Source: Ktedonosporobacter rubrisoli (GTDB lineage Bacteria > Chloroflexota > Ktedonobacteria > Ktedonobacterales > Ktedonobacteraceae). Taken from it: 64,000 nucleotides of DNA. Location of the stretch: assembly GCF_004208415.1 (NCBI RefSeq), contig NZ_CP035758.1:5332001-5396000 (forward strand), written 5' to 3'. A model generated the notes under the pieces. The model did no database searches and was not told where the DNA came from. It was given only the letters and a program-made list of their open reading frames with translations. This document shows positions 44,285 through 54,400 of this stretch, in pieces (position 1 is the stretch's first letter; every line of letters starts with the position of its first letter). A program made the translations under genes and the position numbers.

Positions 44285-44965
44285 TTAAGCGTCAGCAGCC
44301 AGGGAAGTACCGCATTTTGTGCAAAAGGCAGCATTAGCCTTAACCTCAGCCTTACACTGAGGGCAGAGTCGTTTATGCAAAGACAACGGTTTACCACAAT
44401 GTGAACAATAGAAATCCTCAGCCTCATTTATTTCCTGGCAATTGAGGCATTGAATCTGTCCTGGTCCGGGCCTGGGTCCTGTAGCAGATTGCGGAGACGC
44501 CGAGGCGGGATTGCCGGTCGGCGGTGCCTGCCTCTGCATTTGCGCCTGCATTTCTGGCGGCAAAGGCCCAATCTTCACATCAGCGCGCTGCCGCATCACA
44601 AGCGTATCCAGCGTACTTAAAAGCTGCCCTTCCAGCACAGCCTGGCGCAAGACGCCAGCGCCAGCAGTCACAGCCAGAGGCCACAAGAACAGTATGCCCA
44701 GGGCACCTGCCGCCGCCTTATCTATCCATTCCTGCTCGCTAACCATAGCCATTACCCCACCGGCCGAACGCTGGATAGTAAGTGTAAGGGCCGCGCTCAT
44801 GCCGATGAGCGTCTCCAGGCTGCCGCCCTTCTTCAACTGTACAATCATTCGTTCACTATTGCCCAGGTGCTGCACCTGATAGCCCTGTATGAGAAATGTC
44901 TCTTCAAGATCGCGCGCCAGGCGCTCAATATTGAGATCAGGAGATTGATAAAAGCGTGTATCCAC
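44285..44965 (-). CDS. Zinc-ribbon protein with one membrane-associated segment
   Basis: A 226-residue protein. Residues about 1-85 form a small alpha/beta region (LARDLEETFLIQGYQVQHLG...LKKGGSLETLIGMSAALTLTI), then a hydrophobic segment AAGALGILFLWPLAVTAGAGVL, a Pro/Gln-rich linker and two tandem zinc ribbons: CLNCQEINEAEDFYCSHCG and CPQCKAEVKANAAFCTKCG. Double-zinc-ribbon proteins of this build are common and mostly uncharacterised. It is a single gene next to an insertion sequence. Function unknown. Confidence 0.78.
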   Translation of the reverse strand: MDTRFYQSPDLNIERLARDLEETFLIQGYQVQHLGNSERMIVQLKKGGSLETLIGMSAALTLTIQRSAGGVMAMVSEQEWIDKAAAGALGILFLWPLAVTAGAGVLRQAVLEGQLLSTLDTLVMRQRADVKIGPLPPEMQAQMQRQAPPTGNPASASPQSATGPRPGPGQIQCLNCQEINEAEDFYCSHCGKPLSLHKRLCPQCKAEVKANAAFCTKCGTSLAADA

Positions 44966-45077
44966 AGCATATTGCCTTTCTTCGCTTTTAGAGCTTTTCT
45001 ATCTGTCTATTATGACGCTTCAGAAGGGCAAACGTCTATAGGTCATATGTCACGTGAAGCACCCCGTGCCTAGAAGG

Positions 45078-46519
45078 CCTGTCTTTTATACACAATTTAC
45101 AAAAGGAGATGAAAAGCAAGATGAACGCCCTCCAGCCATGCCTGGACACGGAGCCAGCCTTTCCAAAGCGTTTTCCAGCCGGCAGGCCCGTCGCCACGGC
45201 GACCCAAATAGCCACCCAGTTGGGCAACAGCTTTCCAGAAGGTTGCCGTGCTCATTTCCCCTGGAATGCGATCCGTGTGCGTCGCGACCAGGGCGAGCAC
45301 ATCGTGTTCGACCACTTCCTGGGCCGGGCGTTGAGGATCGCAACGAGCGAGATTGCGCAATTGCAGCAAACGAACGGCCAACGGCGACAACAGACCCAAC
45401 AAGCGAATCAGGCGTGCCACCGATTGGACTTGCCGTTCTTCGATGCGACAGCCCGTTTTGAGACACTGGTGAGAGTCTTCGACAGTCCAACGGCAAGCAT
45501 ACCATTGGACATGCTCCCATGCTTGGGCGATGGTGGTCGTGGGCACACTGGTCAACAGGAGCCATTCCAACGGCTCTTCGTCGGCAGGCGTGTCTTCTTC
45601 CCACACCCGGATCGCCCAAAGAGGGAGCGGCTCGGTGCCGCACCGCTTTTCCCACCGAGGCGCCATCACGCAGATCGAGCCAAAGGAAAGCTGCACTTCG
45701 CTTTGGCGTGCTCTTCGCCCATGAGTTCGCGGAACCAGAAAGGGGTGGCTGGCCTGAACCGGCCTGGAGCGGATGGTTTCCAACAACTACTGTTGTGGCT
45801 CCACTTCTGGCTCCACGCGCCGATTTTCAAACACCCGCACCAGAAACGCCGTGTGGTTGGCCTGGCATTCCAGAAAGAAAGGGAACAGATCGGCTCCTCG
45901 ATCTCCCACATGGACGACGATCATCTCTGCAGGAAACGGACCCAGCCGGCTGACCATGCGCATCCAGACATCTGTCTCGCGCTCCTTGCGCTGGTGGCGC
46001 TGACTGCGGGTTTCTCCTTCTGGGATGGGCGTGCGCACAAAGGGTTCCTGCATGGCGCACCCCAGCACTTCCCTCGTGTGGGGGACCACGGCCAGCACCG
46101 TTTGCAGGAACAATCCACGTCCCTTCTGGTTGCCGATCTGACCCAAACCCTCCATCTTCTGGCGATGCGTGAAATCCAGATCGGTCGTATCCTGAACCAA
46201 CAGGGCCACGGCCTGCTTTTCTCCCCGTTCGCGGGTGTGGTGGAAGTGTGGTTGCATCAATGCCTCAAAGGTCACATCCAGATCACGCGAGCAGTCGATA
46301 CAAGGCTATCGTCTCTTTCCACGTCTGCATTTGGGCGGGCAACGAGGCCGAAGCATCGTTGGCCATGCGAGCAGCAATTTTGACCGCACGGCCTCTCCGA
46401 CGGAGGTCTTTCAGGTGGCACGGTCCAAAGGTCTCTTTGTCCCAGGTTTCTGGGTTCAGAATCGCTTTTGGGTTCATCCTCCTCTTCTAACCCTTTGTAA
46501 AATCTGTATAAAAGACAGG
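45078..46519 (-). mobile_element. IS4-family insertion sequence with 29-bp terminal inverted repeats
   Basis: CCTGTCTTTTATACA... at 45078-45106 and its inverted copy at 46491-46519 match at 26 of 29 positions and flank a transposase reading frame on the minus strand. Similarity continues outward for another 20-25 bp with small gaps (for example CACCCCGTGCCT against AACCCCTGCCTT), so the true ends may be near 45050 and 46545. No target duplication is obvious. Confidence 0.85.
45097..46477 (-). pseudogene. IS4-family (DDE) transposase, broken by a frameshift and a nonsense codon
   Basis: Three pieces line up as one roughly 460-residue transposase. The N-terminal piece (46477-46283) has the Tn5-like DNA-binding segment LKDLRRRGRAVKIAARMAND...WKETIALYRLL. 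After a one-base frameshift near 46280 the second piece (to 45790) carries the first catalytic Asp in LVQDTTDLDFTH and the second in VVHVGDRGADLFPFF. An in-frame TAG at 45789-45787 (after EPEVEPQQ) interrupts it. The third piece has the YREK motif with the Glu, YACRWTVEDSHQCLK. The protein ends within the left inverted repeat. Without both lesions all catalytic residues would be present, so the element died recently or these are sequence errors. Confidence 0.85.
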
Positions 46520-46866
46520 TCTCAAGGCAGGGGTTTTACGCGGCGTATTGATAAATTTATCCTTCAGGATAGAGCAGACAATTTTTCCCCCAAAAACGAA
46601 CTATCTGGCCCACTGTGTACCAGAGCAAAGCCTGATAACCAGGGACCAGATAGCCCTCTTAATCAAATCCAGAAGCTCTTAATAGGGTGTTTCAAGAAAC
46701 ATTCTTAGCAGGTAAAAACCTGGTGTTTCATATACAGTTAAAACCTTGTGTACTTTATTTGCGGCGGAACCCTTAAAGAAACGGATCAGAGCGCCGCTTC
46801 TTGTTGGATGCCATCTTCTTGGGGCCCGCTACCTTCCAGTACCCTATCTAACGTTTCACGTTTAAT
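46520..46866. other. Spacer between the IS and the group II intron
   Basis: 347 bp of AT-rich sequence. The part next to the intron (46866-46786 on the minus strand) is open for 26 codons (IKRETLDRVLEGSG...), perhaps the remnant of the gene into which the intron inserted. Nothing else is identifiable. Confidence 0.4.
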
Positions 46867-46923
46867 GTAGAGTAGAATGCCAGCGAGGTATCACAAGAGA
46901 TCCTTTTCCGGCACCCCCTCCCC

Positions 46924-46957
46924 GAACCGTACGTGCGCCTTTCAACGCATACGGCTC
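46924..46957 (-). ncRNA. Group II intron domain V
   Basis: A 34-nt segment beginning GAGCCGTATGCGTT and ending CGCACGTACGGTTC on the minus strand. It folds as the classic domain V hairpin: the catalytic AGC triad near the base, a GAAA tetraloop, and a closing stem that uses two wobble pairs. Length and triad are intact, so the ribozyme core may still be competent. Confidence 0.88.
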
Positions 46958-47117
46958 TCCAGTACCGCACTTTCAAGAAACAGACATTATTTGCTGCACT
47001 GCTGGTTTAGCCATAGGTGCAGCAGGCGCCGGCTCATCTTCCAGGCCAGCGCATCAGGCAAAACTCGCCAATACAAATCTTTCGATTCGCATTAAAAGGA
47101 TTGCCTACCTACTTCCT

Positions 47118-48707
47118 CTACAGAGGCTGTGCGCCCCAGTGGGCGACTGACAGCTCATCATTACCTCTGATCTCAACGACCTGCAGTCCTGCAAAAACCC
47201 GCGAGCCGGAGCGAAAAGTTGCTCCGTATTTGGCATAGATAGCAGCAACTGGCATTCTATGCTTATAGGCCAGCGTCTTTACTAACGACTGCTGCATAAT
47301 CCACTTCAGCTTTTTCAAGCTATAGCGATTATGGGCCAGCTGATAGTATGCAACAAATGAACTATACTCCATCTGGTAGAGCCTGACGATCGCGGCATCG
47401 CTCTTATGGACAAGCGCCCCACGATGAACGGCCTTCCCATTTTTCATATATCGCTGGCATCTGGCTTTGAGAGCCTCCGCCGGAATACATAAGCTGAGAG
47501 CATGATCCACCTTCTCATTGCGCCCCGTCTGACCTGCTCTTCCCCCACCAACCTGGACCGCGTAGCCAGAGAAGCGAGCAGATTGTTTACGAGCATGCGT
47601 AACGCAAAGCTTGACCTGGGAGAGCTCGCACCTAAGAACCTCCTTGAGAAAGAGACTCACCCTTGCTTTGATCTCCTCAGCTTCCTGCCTTGTCCCCTGC
47701 AAACCCAGAAGGAATTCGCCACCACAGCGCACATACTTACTTGTGTGAAAGGCAGGGCTACTGGCCTTTCCACCCGCTAAGCGTGATACGCTCCTGATGG
47801 CTACATTAGGCTGCGACGACAAGGCTGCGGCCCGCTCCGCATCTTGTTTCGTTCGAACAGTCGCGGCTTGCTTCCCCTCCACAACCGCGAGTTCGCATTT
47901 TACAAACGCGTCAAGCTTAGTGAGATAGAGACTGATCAGCAGTGTGCCAAGCTGCGGACTACCCCCCAGGACAGCCATCAGGCGTTCATCAGCCAGATAG
48001 CCAGCATCTAACCACAACTTGATGAGCCGTAGAAATCTACCATCCTTTATTTTCTCACTGAGCAAGGCTAAGAGGACCTGTTGATCCAGATTAGCCAGGC
48101 TAGGCGAAATATCCCCTTCAACAAACCAGACAGGCGCCGACCAGGTAGACAGCAACTCCTGTAAGGCCTTCTGGCGTTCATGGGCTGGCTGGAAGCCATG
48201 TGAATATGCACCTGGCTGGGGCGTATAATACGCCTGCAGGATCATTCCCATGACTTCCATGACTACAACATCTGCCCAAACAGGTAAATCAGGCATGCGT
48301 TGCCCGACTGCGTTTTTCCCCTCTGTACAGGTTAAGCTTTTCCCCCCCATAGAGGCCAGCAATGCGGGCCTCCATCTGTACCGTTCATTGCGCAAAATCT
48401 CAATGATGGCTTCGACTTGCTCCAGTGACACATCAGCTACAGGCTTTTCCGTAGTTTCTGGTCTAATCGTCCCTTTATGTAGGCAAATGTTGTTATAAGC
48501 CGTGATATACAGCTCTGGATTGAAGAGGAGGCGGTAGACCCGCTCCAACGGCAACCCTTTTTTACCTCGTTCTTGAATGAGCCCTCGAATAGTTTCGGCT
48601 GTTCGCATCTCGCGTACCATTCCTATGCAAGACTCGTCGGTACCTACCCTGCTCCCCGTTGTCAGCGGGAAGCTCTCCCTCTCGTTAGAGAGGTGCCCCT
48701 TCGCCAT
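47118..48707 (-). CDS. Group II intron-encoded protein with inactivated reverse transcriptase and retained maturase domain
   Basis: An uninterrupted 529-residue protein homologous to LtrA-like intron proteins (MRTAETIRGLIQERGKKGLPLERVYRLLFNPEL; GDGRFLRLIKLWLDAGYL-type block). All RT motifs deviate: YADD is replaced by CGGE at residues 328-331 (KYVRCGGEFLLGL); PQGG is PQLG (GGSPQLGTLLISLYL); GDIKGCFDNIDH has become GDISPSLANLDQ; the PKKNGKxRPLG block is unrecognisable. The domain X maturase region is well kept (YQMEYSSFVAYYQLAHNRYSLKKLKWIMQQSLVKTLAYKHRM). The protein stops at VAHWGAQPL, just before the point where an HNH endonuclease would begin. Start could be Met34 (48608). Likely a splicing-only maturase or a recent relic; the open frame favours the former. 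Confidence 0.82.
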   Translation of the reverse strand: MAKGHLSNERESFPLTTGSRVGTDESCIGMVREMRTAETIRGLIQERGKKGLPLERVYRLLFNPELYITAYNNICLHKGTIRPETTEKPVADVSLEQVEAIIEILRNERYRWRPALLASMGGKSLTCTEGKNAVGQRMPDLPVWADVVVMEVMGMILQAYYTPQPGAYSHGFQPAHERQKALQELLSTWSAPVWFVEGDISPSLANLDQQVLLALLSEKIKDGRFLRLIKLWLDAGYLADERLMAVLGGSPQLGTLLISLYLTKLDAFVKCELAVVEGKQAATVRTKQDAERAAALSSQPNVAIRSVSRLAGGKASSPAFHTSKYVRCGGEFLLGLQGTRQEAEEIKARVSLFLKEVLRCELSQVKLCVTHARKQSARFSGYAVQVGGGRAGQTGRNEKVDHALSLCIPAEALKARCQRYMKNGKAVHRGALVHKSDAAIVRLYQMEYSSFVAYYQLAHNRYSLKKLKWIMQQSLVKTLAYKHRMPVAAIYAKYGATFRSGSRVFAGLQVVEIRGNDELSVAHWGAQPL

Positions 48708-49108
48708 GTACGCAGCTTTCCTGCGCTCAGACTACTATGGGGGTTCCGTGACCATAGGTGTCGCCACCCGTAGGCCATCCCACAGTTCTTGTGGTCGGAC
48801 ATAAAGTGTGTTTAGGTGCCCATTTGTTTCCTTAAGAGAGTTATTTACTCCCCGTTCACTGCAGAGAGCTTTGGCGATCCGAAATCGCCCATCCTATCGC
48901 ATAAGATGTGTATTGCAGTGACATCGCTTCAGGTATGCTGCGATGAGTGCAGGCTTCCACTACTGGAAACTCGGGTTCGACAAAACAGCCTCACCATGCA
49001 CACAGGACTCGCGGGCCTTTACTTTACATACCTTCAAGCACTCCCGCTTTAATGCCATGCTATTGTCCCCTCAAGGTTTCCCCTTCAGGTAAGGCATCGT
49101 CCTAGAGG

Positions 49109-49312
49109 TTACTTGCTCTCAACCTCTGCCAGTTCCACCGGCGATCCGATCAATTTCTCCACAATACTGCGGCGCACGCGATAGGCCTGTCTTTCGTTGA
49201 CATGAGGCAGAATCACAGCCTCAAGCGCCCCTTGTTTCACCCAGCGTCGTACAGTCGTGTCGTCTACACGGAGAATACGGGCTACTTCAGATACGGTTAA
49301 CAAGTCACTCAT
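49109..49312 (-). CDS. Excisionase-type (MerR-like) helix-turn-helix protein
   Basis: A 67-residue protein consisting of one winged-helix unit: LLTVSEVARILRVDDTTVRRWVKQGALEAVILPHVNERQAYRVRRSIVEKLI. This is the DNA-binding fold of phage/transposon excisionases and small regulators. AAGGGAG just before ATG 49312 supports this start over 49345. It is upstream of the group II intron on the same strand, and may be a leftover of a mobile element or a small regulator. No integrase is present. Confidence 0.78.
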   Translation of the reverse strand: MSDLLTVSEVARILRVDDTTVRRWVKQGALEAVILPHVNERQAYRVRRSIVEKLIGSPVELAEVESK

Positions 49313-50026
49313 TAGTTTTACTCCCTTTCTTTGGCTCCACAGCAACGAAGCTTATTTTTACTAACCTTAGAAAAAACAACGTCACCGGTAAAAGCTGCAC
49401 TGAGCACTGTATACGAATAATACATACCGCGACATTGTACACACATTGTACTATATTGTGCGCCGTCTGTAAAGAAACAGAGCAACAAACGCGGAAATGT
49501 TACGAAACTCCCATGGGGTTGGGAAAACAAAAACAGGTTTTCTTCTTTATTCCCAGTAGCAGCCAGGCGGTTATAGAAATAAACGCTGGAATATTTTTTA
49601 TTCGTCTGCAGATGACCTACATTGCTACATAGGCTATTGAGGAGCGAGCCATTTGAAGGCTAAGATAACATAAGTAAACCCTGTTGCCATTGGTTATTTA
49701 GCACGCTTATAAGCTCGCTCTATGTGCAAGTTTTCCCTTTTTCCTCCAGCGCTTTGCACTTTTCCCTCACGCTTAGAAGGTTCCCAGACTGTACAAAACC
49801 TTCTGCTTGCGCCTGCTACCTGCCCTCTGATCTTCTTCCACAAGATATTGTCTGCTTCTCTGTTTAATACTTACGTATATGTTTATTTTTGAGAATCATG
49901 TTCGCAAAATATAGTACTAAATTGTGGGAGATAAGCGTAACATTACTTTCCTATGCTCCTTAACTTTCCCTATTTTCGTCTTCTTTTTCTGCCTGAGGAC
50001 AGCAAACTGAAAAGAAAATGTGGATC

Positions 50027-50097
50027 ACGTCGCGAGCTAGCGAATTACGTCGCGATCTTGCGGACTCTCACATCATAATCCCTTTTTAGCGAATTAC
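50027..50097. repeat. Short interspersed direct repeats (possible IS-end remnant)
   Basis: ACGTCGCGA occurs at 50027-50035 and 50047-50055, and TAGCGAATTAC at 50038-50048 and 50087-50097. Multiple short direct repeats at an end resemble IS21-type termini, but no transposase is near. Alternatively clustered regulator sites. Confidence 0.4.
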
Positions 50098-51308
50098 AAT
50101 GCCTTATCCTACGGTAGATAACTCTACAGGACAAATTTACTACTTTACGTTTTTCTAGAAACAAAGTATGGAAGCTGTTAGAGAAGCTTCCCATACTCTT
50201 TCATGGGGAACACTACTGCCTAATGCACAAGTAAAGCGGCGACCAGGCGCCCAAAAAAGTTGATGAATGGATTGCGCGGCCCTTGCGCGTGAACCGCCGG
50301 GCTTGTGGGCTGCGATGCTTACATAAAAATACCTCAAGAACGACGCCGCTAGAGGAGCGTTCAGCAATATGCATTTGACAAATCATGGCCCGGGTTGCAA
50401 AATACATTTTCTGGTAAAGAGTTTTTCACATGCCATGATCTGCCAGCTATCCTGAAACACAGCTACACCGAATGCAGTTAGGTTGGGGCAATTCCTGGAC
50501 TATAGTCTAACACAGTAACTGGACTATATCCACAATAGAGTAAGTGTGTCATATGGTAGCTTGCTTGTCAATAATTTCTCGATATATTCTCTTGCATAGA
50601 AAGAGCAGCAAATGTAGTAAATAGCCTTTGAGCTAACACTTTCTATGCACCCGGACCTATCTCACAGCGCAGAGGAAAAGTGAACAAAGCACAGGCACTC
50701 ATCGTGAAGAGTGGGCCCGAGAATTTGTCCTGGAAGCGCCTGTGATGCTCTATTCGCGGGTTACCGATCAGGTCGCCAGTAAAAAGAATTAGAGATCAAC
50801 TGTAAACCGAGCATGGAGGTTAAGTTCAACAGGGAAAAGCCGAAATTGTGCTAGAGCTGTGAGTGACACCTGTTACACTTTCTGGCAGCCATAGCTTATA
50901 ATGGTGCGTAGCTCTAGCTGCCTGAACTCGCAGAAGAATGGAAAGGGCATTTCCCGGCAGTGGGCGGCTTCAAGTCGCTCTACGCTGGATGCTTCTCTCC
51001 AGTCGAGCCCGGGATACCTGCTGCTACTTTTCTGCATTCCATACGTTGTTGCATATATACATTCCTGTACTTGTACAGCGCGAGCTGTTTATGAGAAATG
51101 TAACTGAAATCCGTTTCATGCTGTTCATATGTCTGGTATGGCTTATAGTGCCAGCACAAAGAGAGCGCATTACGGCTGTGTACAACGAATCGTGCTTATG
51201 CGGAATGCCAGCAGAGCTATATTTGTTTCCATTCTAGAGGCTAATTTTCTAAGGGTGGGATAGAGTGAAAACAGTGACGTGTGTCACATGGCGATCAAGC
51301 TTAAGTGG

Positions 51309-51337
51309 TTGACAGATAACCCGATTGAATGTATAAT
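51309..51337 (+). promoter_or_regulatory. Consensus promoter of the PKS/NRPS locus
   Basis: TTGACA (51309-51314), 17 bp, TATAAT (51332-51337): a perfect housekeeping promoter 93 bp before the first start codon. In the leader, AAGAAGG (51390-51396) pairs with CCTTCTT (51405-51411), a hairpin ending four bases before the AGGA ribosome site at 51415. Confidence 0.75.
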
Positions 51338-51429
51338 CAAAATGTGAACATTAAATATGTTTCCCCACTCGATTCCCTAGTATAGTAGCAAGAAGGTGTT
51401 ATTGCCTTCTTTACAGGAAACTTTGGACT

Positions 51430-54400
51430 TTGAGTAAAAGTATTTCGACTCCAGATTTTGAGCTTTCTACACTGATCGATCTTCTCCGCTGGCGGGTAGC
51501 CCAACAGCCAGACCGGCGCGTTTTTAGCTTTCTTACCGATGGGGAAATAGAGAAAGAATACCTGACCTTCGCGGATCTCGATCGCCAAGCTCGCATTGTA
51601 GCTGCTGCCCTTCAGAGCTGCGCTGAGAGTGGAGCGCGTGCATTATTAATCTATCCTTCTGGATTAGAATTTATTGCAGCTTTTTTTGGTTGTTTATATA
51701 GTGGAATTATAGCTGTTCCCGTTTATCCACCCTCGGCTACACGTTCGGACCGAACCCTTACTAAGTTTCGGGCCATCGCCAACGACGTGGAACCTGCTGT
51801 CGTCCTAACTACTACCTCGCTCTCATCAAGAGTCGAAGGCTTACTTGCCCAGAGCCCGGAAATCCAGAAGGCGCAAATCATTATCACTGATACCATTCCA
51901 TTCGATATGGAGGAACAGTGGAAAATGCCGGCGATTAGCGCCGATGCGCTGGCTTTCTTTCAATATACTTCGGGTTCTACAGGAATGCCCAAAGGGGTAA
52001 TGGTGACGCATGGAAATCTTTTGCATAACTCATCTGTAGTGGCCCGCTACTGCGAGCATCCCGCAACGGCGCATGGGGTGACCTGGCTTCCGCTTTATCA
52101 CGATCTGGGCCTTATCGGCGGCATCCTGCAGCCGATATATAGCGGATATGAGTCTACCATTATGTCCCCAGCAACTTTTCTGCAGCGCCCTTTCCGCTGG
52201 CTGCAGGCCGTATCTCGCACCAAAGCTACTATCAGCGGGGGCCCAAACTTCGCCTATGATCTCTGCGTGCGCAAGATTACTCCTGAGCAGAAGGCACAAC
52301 TGGATCTCAGTCACTGGGAAGTGGCGGCCAATGGCGCTGAGCCAGTGCGCCCCGAAACTATTGAGCGCTTTTCTGAGGCCTTTGCTTCGTGCGGTTTCCG
52401 CCGCGAGGCTTTCTACCCCTGCTATGGTTTGGCCGAAGCCACACTGGTGGTCTCGGGCAACCATAAAGGGCAATCGCCCATCTTCACGACGTTTCAGGAA
52501 GAGGCACTCGAACAGAATCGGGTAGTTGTGGCCACGGAGCAGGATAAAAACCCACGCCGCCTTGTCAGCAGTGGTTGGATCGCGCACGATGAAAAAGTTG
52601 TCATCGTTAACCCTGACACTCTGGCCAGCTGTCAGCCTGACGAGGTTGGTGAGATCTGGGTCTCAAGCCCCAGCATTACCAAAGGTTACTGGCAAAAAGC
52701 CGAAGAGACCGAGCGTATTTTCAATGCCCACATCTCTGATACTGGCGAAGGGCCGTTCCTGCGCACGGGCGACCTGGGTTTCTTGAAGGATGGCGAGCTA
52801 TTTATTACCGGACGCCTGAAAGACATGATTATTATTCGTGGGAGCAACCACTATCCACAGGATATCGAGCTAACGGTTGAACACAGCCATGCCGGCTTGC
52901 GCGCTGGCTGTGGCGTCGCCTTTTCCGTCGAGGTGCAGGGGGAAGAGCGCCTGGTTCTCGTGCAGGAAGTTGAGCGGCAATATCTGCGTTCCAATCTTGA
53001 CGAGATTGTCGCTGCCATTCGCGCGGCTGTGGCAGAACGCCACGAATTGCAGCCCTATGCTGTGGCGCTGATTAAAACTGGCAGCATTCATAAGACTTCT
53101 AGTGGCAAGGTACAAAGGCGCTCAACCCGCGAAGCCTTCCTCAACGGTACACTGGATACTGTGTACGAATGGCGCCTGGGGCAGGCGGATCAACAGCCCA
53201 TGGCCGAGCGCGAAGCTATCTCCGAGGAGCAGGCGGCTTCTCCTGAAATAGAGCAGGCCAGGCCAGGACATACGGCAGAGGAGATACAGAACTGGCTGAT
53301 TGCACAGATCGCTGAGTTGTTGCAGGTAAAAGCCAGCGAGATCGATGTAAATCTGCCTTTCGCCCACTATGGTATGGACTCGCTGCAGGCCATCAGTATC
53401 GCCGGCGACCTGGAAGATTGGCTGGGTAGCTCTATTTCGCCAACCCTCGTCTACGACTATCCCACCATTGCCGCAGTTGCCCGCCATCTCGCAGGGGAGC
53501 CTCAAGAGCTTCCAGCTCGCGAGGAGAGCCAGCGGCCAACAACAACCGATGCAATTGCCATTGTTGGTCTGGGCTGCCGTTTCCCAGGAGCAGAGAGCCC
53601 TGAGGAGTTCTGGCAGCTTTTGCGCAACGGCCTTGATGGCATTAGTGAGGTTCCTGAGCAGCGTTGGGACCTGCAAAAGTTCTATGCTCCAGAGCAGGCA
53701 ACTCCCGGCAAGATGAATACGCGTTGGGGCGGTTTCCTGAAGCAGGTTGACCAATTCGACCCTTATTTCTTTGGCATCGCGCCGCGCGAAGCCTCGCGCA
53801 TGGACCCCCAGCAACGACTTCTGCTTGAGGTAGCCTGGGAAGCCCTCGAATACGCGGGCATAGCTCCCAATAAGCTTGCAGGAAGCCAGACTGGCGTTTT
53901 TGTCGGCATTAGTAGTAGCGATTACTCCCAGATCCAGTTTAGCAATCCTGCGCTCCTCGACGCCTACGCAGGCACCGGGAATGCGCATAGTATCGCAGCC
54001 AATCGACTTTCTTATCTACTCGATCTGCGCGGACCAAGTATGGCCATGGATACGGCCTGCTCATCTTCGCTGCTTGCCGTCCATATGGCCTGCCAGAGCC
54101 TGCGCAACGGCGAATGCGATATGGCCCTGGCCGGCGGCGTCAATCTCATTCTCACCCCAGAGCTGACGATTACCTTCTCGCAGGCGCATATGATGTCTGC
54201 GGATGGCCATTGCAAGACCTTTGACGACTCGGCAGACGGCTATGTCCGTTCCGAGGGTTGCGGTATTGTAGTGCTTAAACCGCTCTCTAAGGCCCTACAA
54301 GATGGCGATAACATCCTGGCAGTGATCCGTGGCTCAGCGGTTAATCAGGACGGACGCAGCAACGGTCTGACCGCGCCTAACGGACCTTCGCAGGAAGCAG

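Larger units (their letters stand above)
46867..49003 (-). mobile_element. Group II intron with degenerate maturase
   Basis: On the minus strand the element begins with GTGTG at 49003, matching the GUGYG 5' consensus, followed by GCATGGTGAGGCTG and the domain I leader. It ends near 46867 after CTACTCTAC; the exact 3' splice site is inferred. Domain V is present at 46957-46924. The encoded protein fills 48707-47118. The intron lies downstream of a small helix-turn-helix gene, not inside a recognisable intact gene. About 2.1 kb in total. Confidence 0.8.
49313..51429. other. Long gene-poor region before the biosynthetic locus
   Basis: About 2.1 kb. It contains short direct repeats at 50027-50097, two copies of CTGGACTATA (50495-50504 and 50519-50528; the first overlaps the palindrome GACTATAGTC at 50498-50507), and the PKS promoter at 51309-51337. 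Short overlapping minus-strand frames around 50155-50407 have no ribosome site or family features. I see no intact gene. Confidence 0.5.

Noticed and set aside
43641..44404. Short frames between the amine operon and the zinc-ribbon gene
   Set aside because: Composition is unlike the neighbouring genes, and no ribosome site or motif is found.
45109..46383. 424-codon open frame on the plus strand
   Set aside because: It is antisense to the IS4 transposase, whose catalytic motifs are read on the minus strand.
46786..46866. 26-codon open stretch next to the intron 3' end
   Set aside because: Too short to assign, and joining it to the 5' side at the inferred splice point does not give a clear reading frame.
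50155..50407. Two overlapping minus-strand frames of 64-70 codons
   Set aside because: No ribosome site, no recognisable motif, and different frames overlap the same bases; probably chance.
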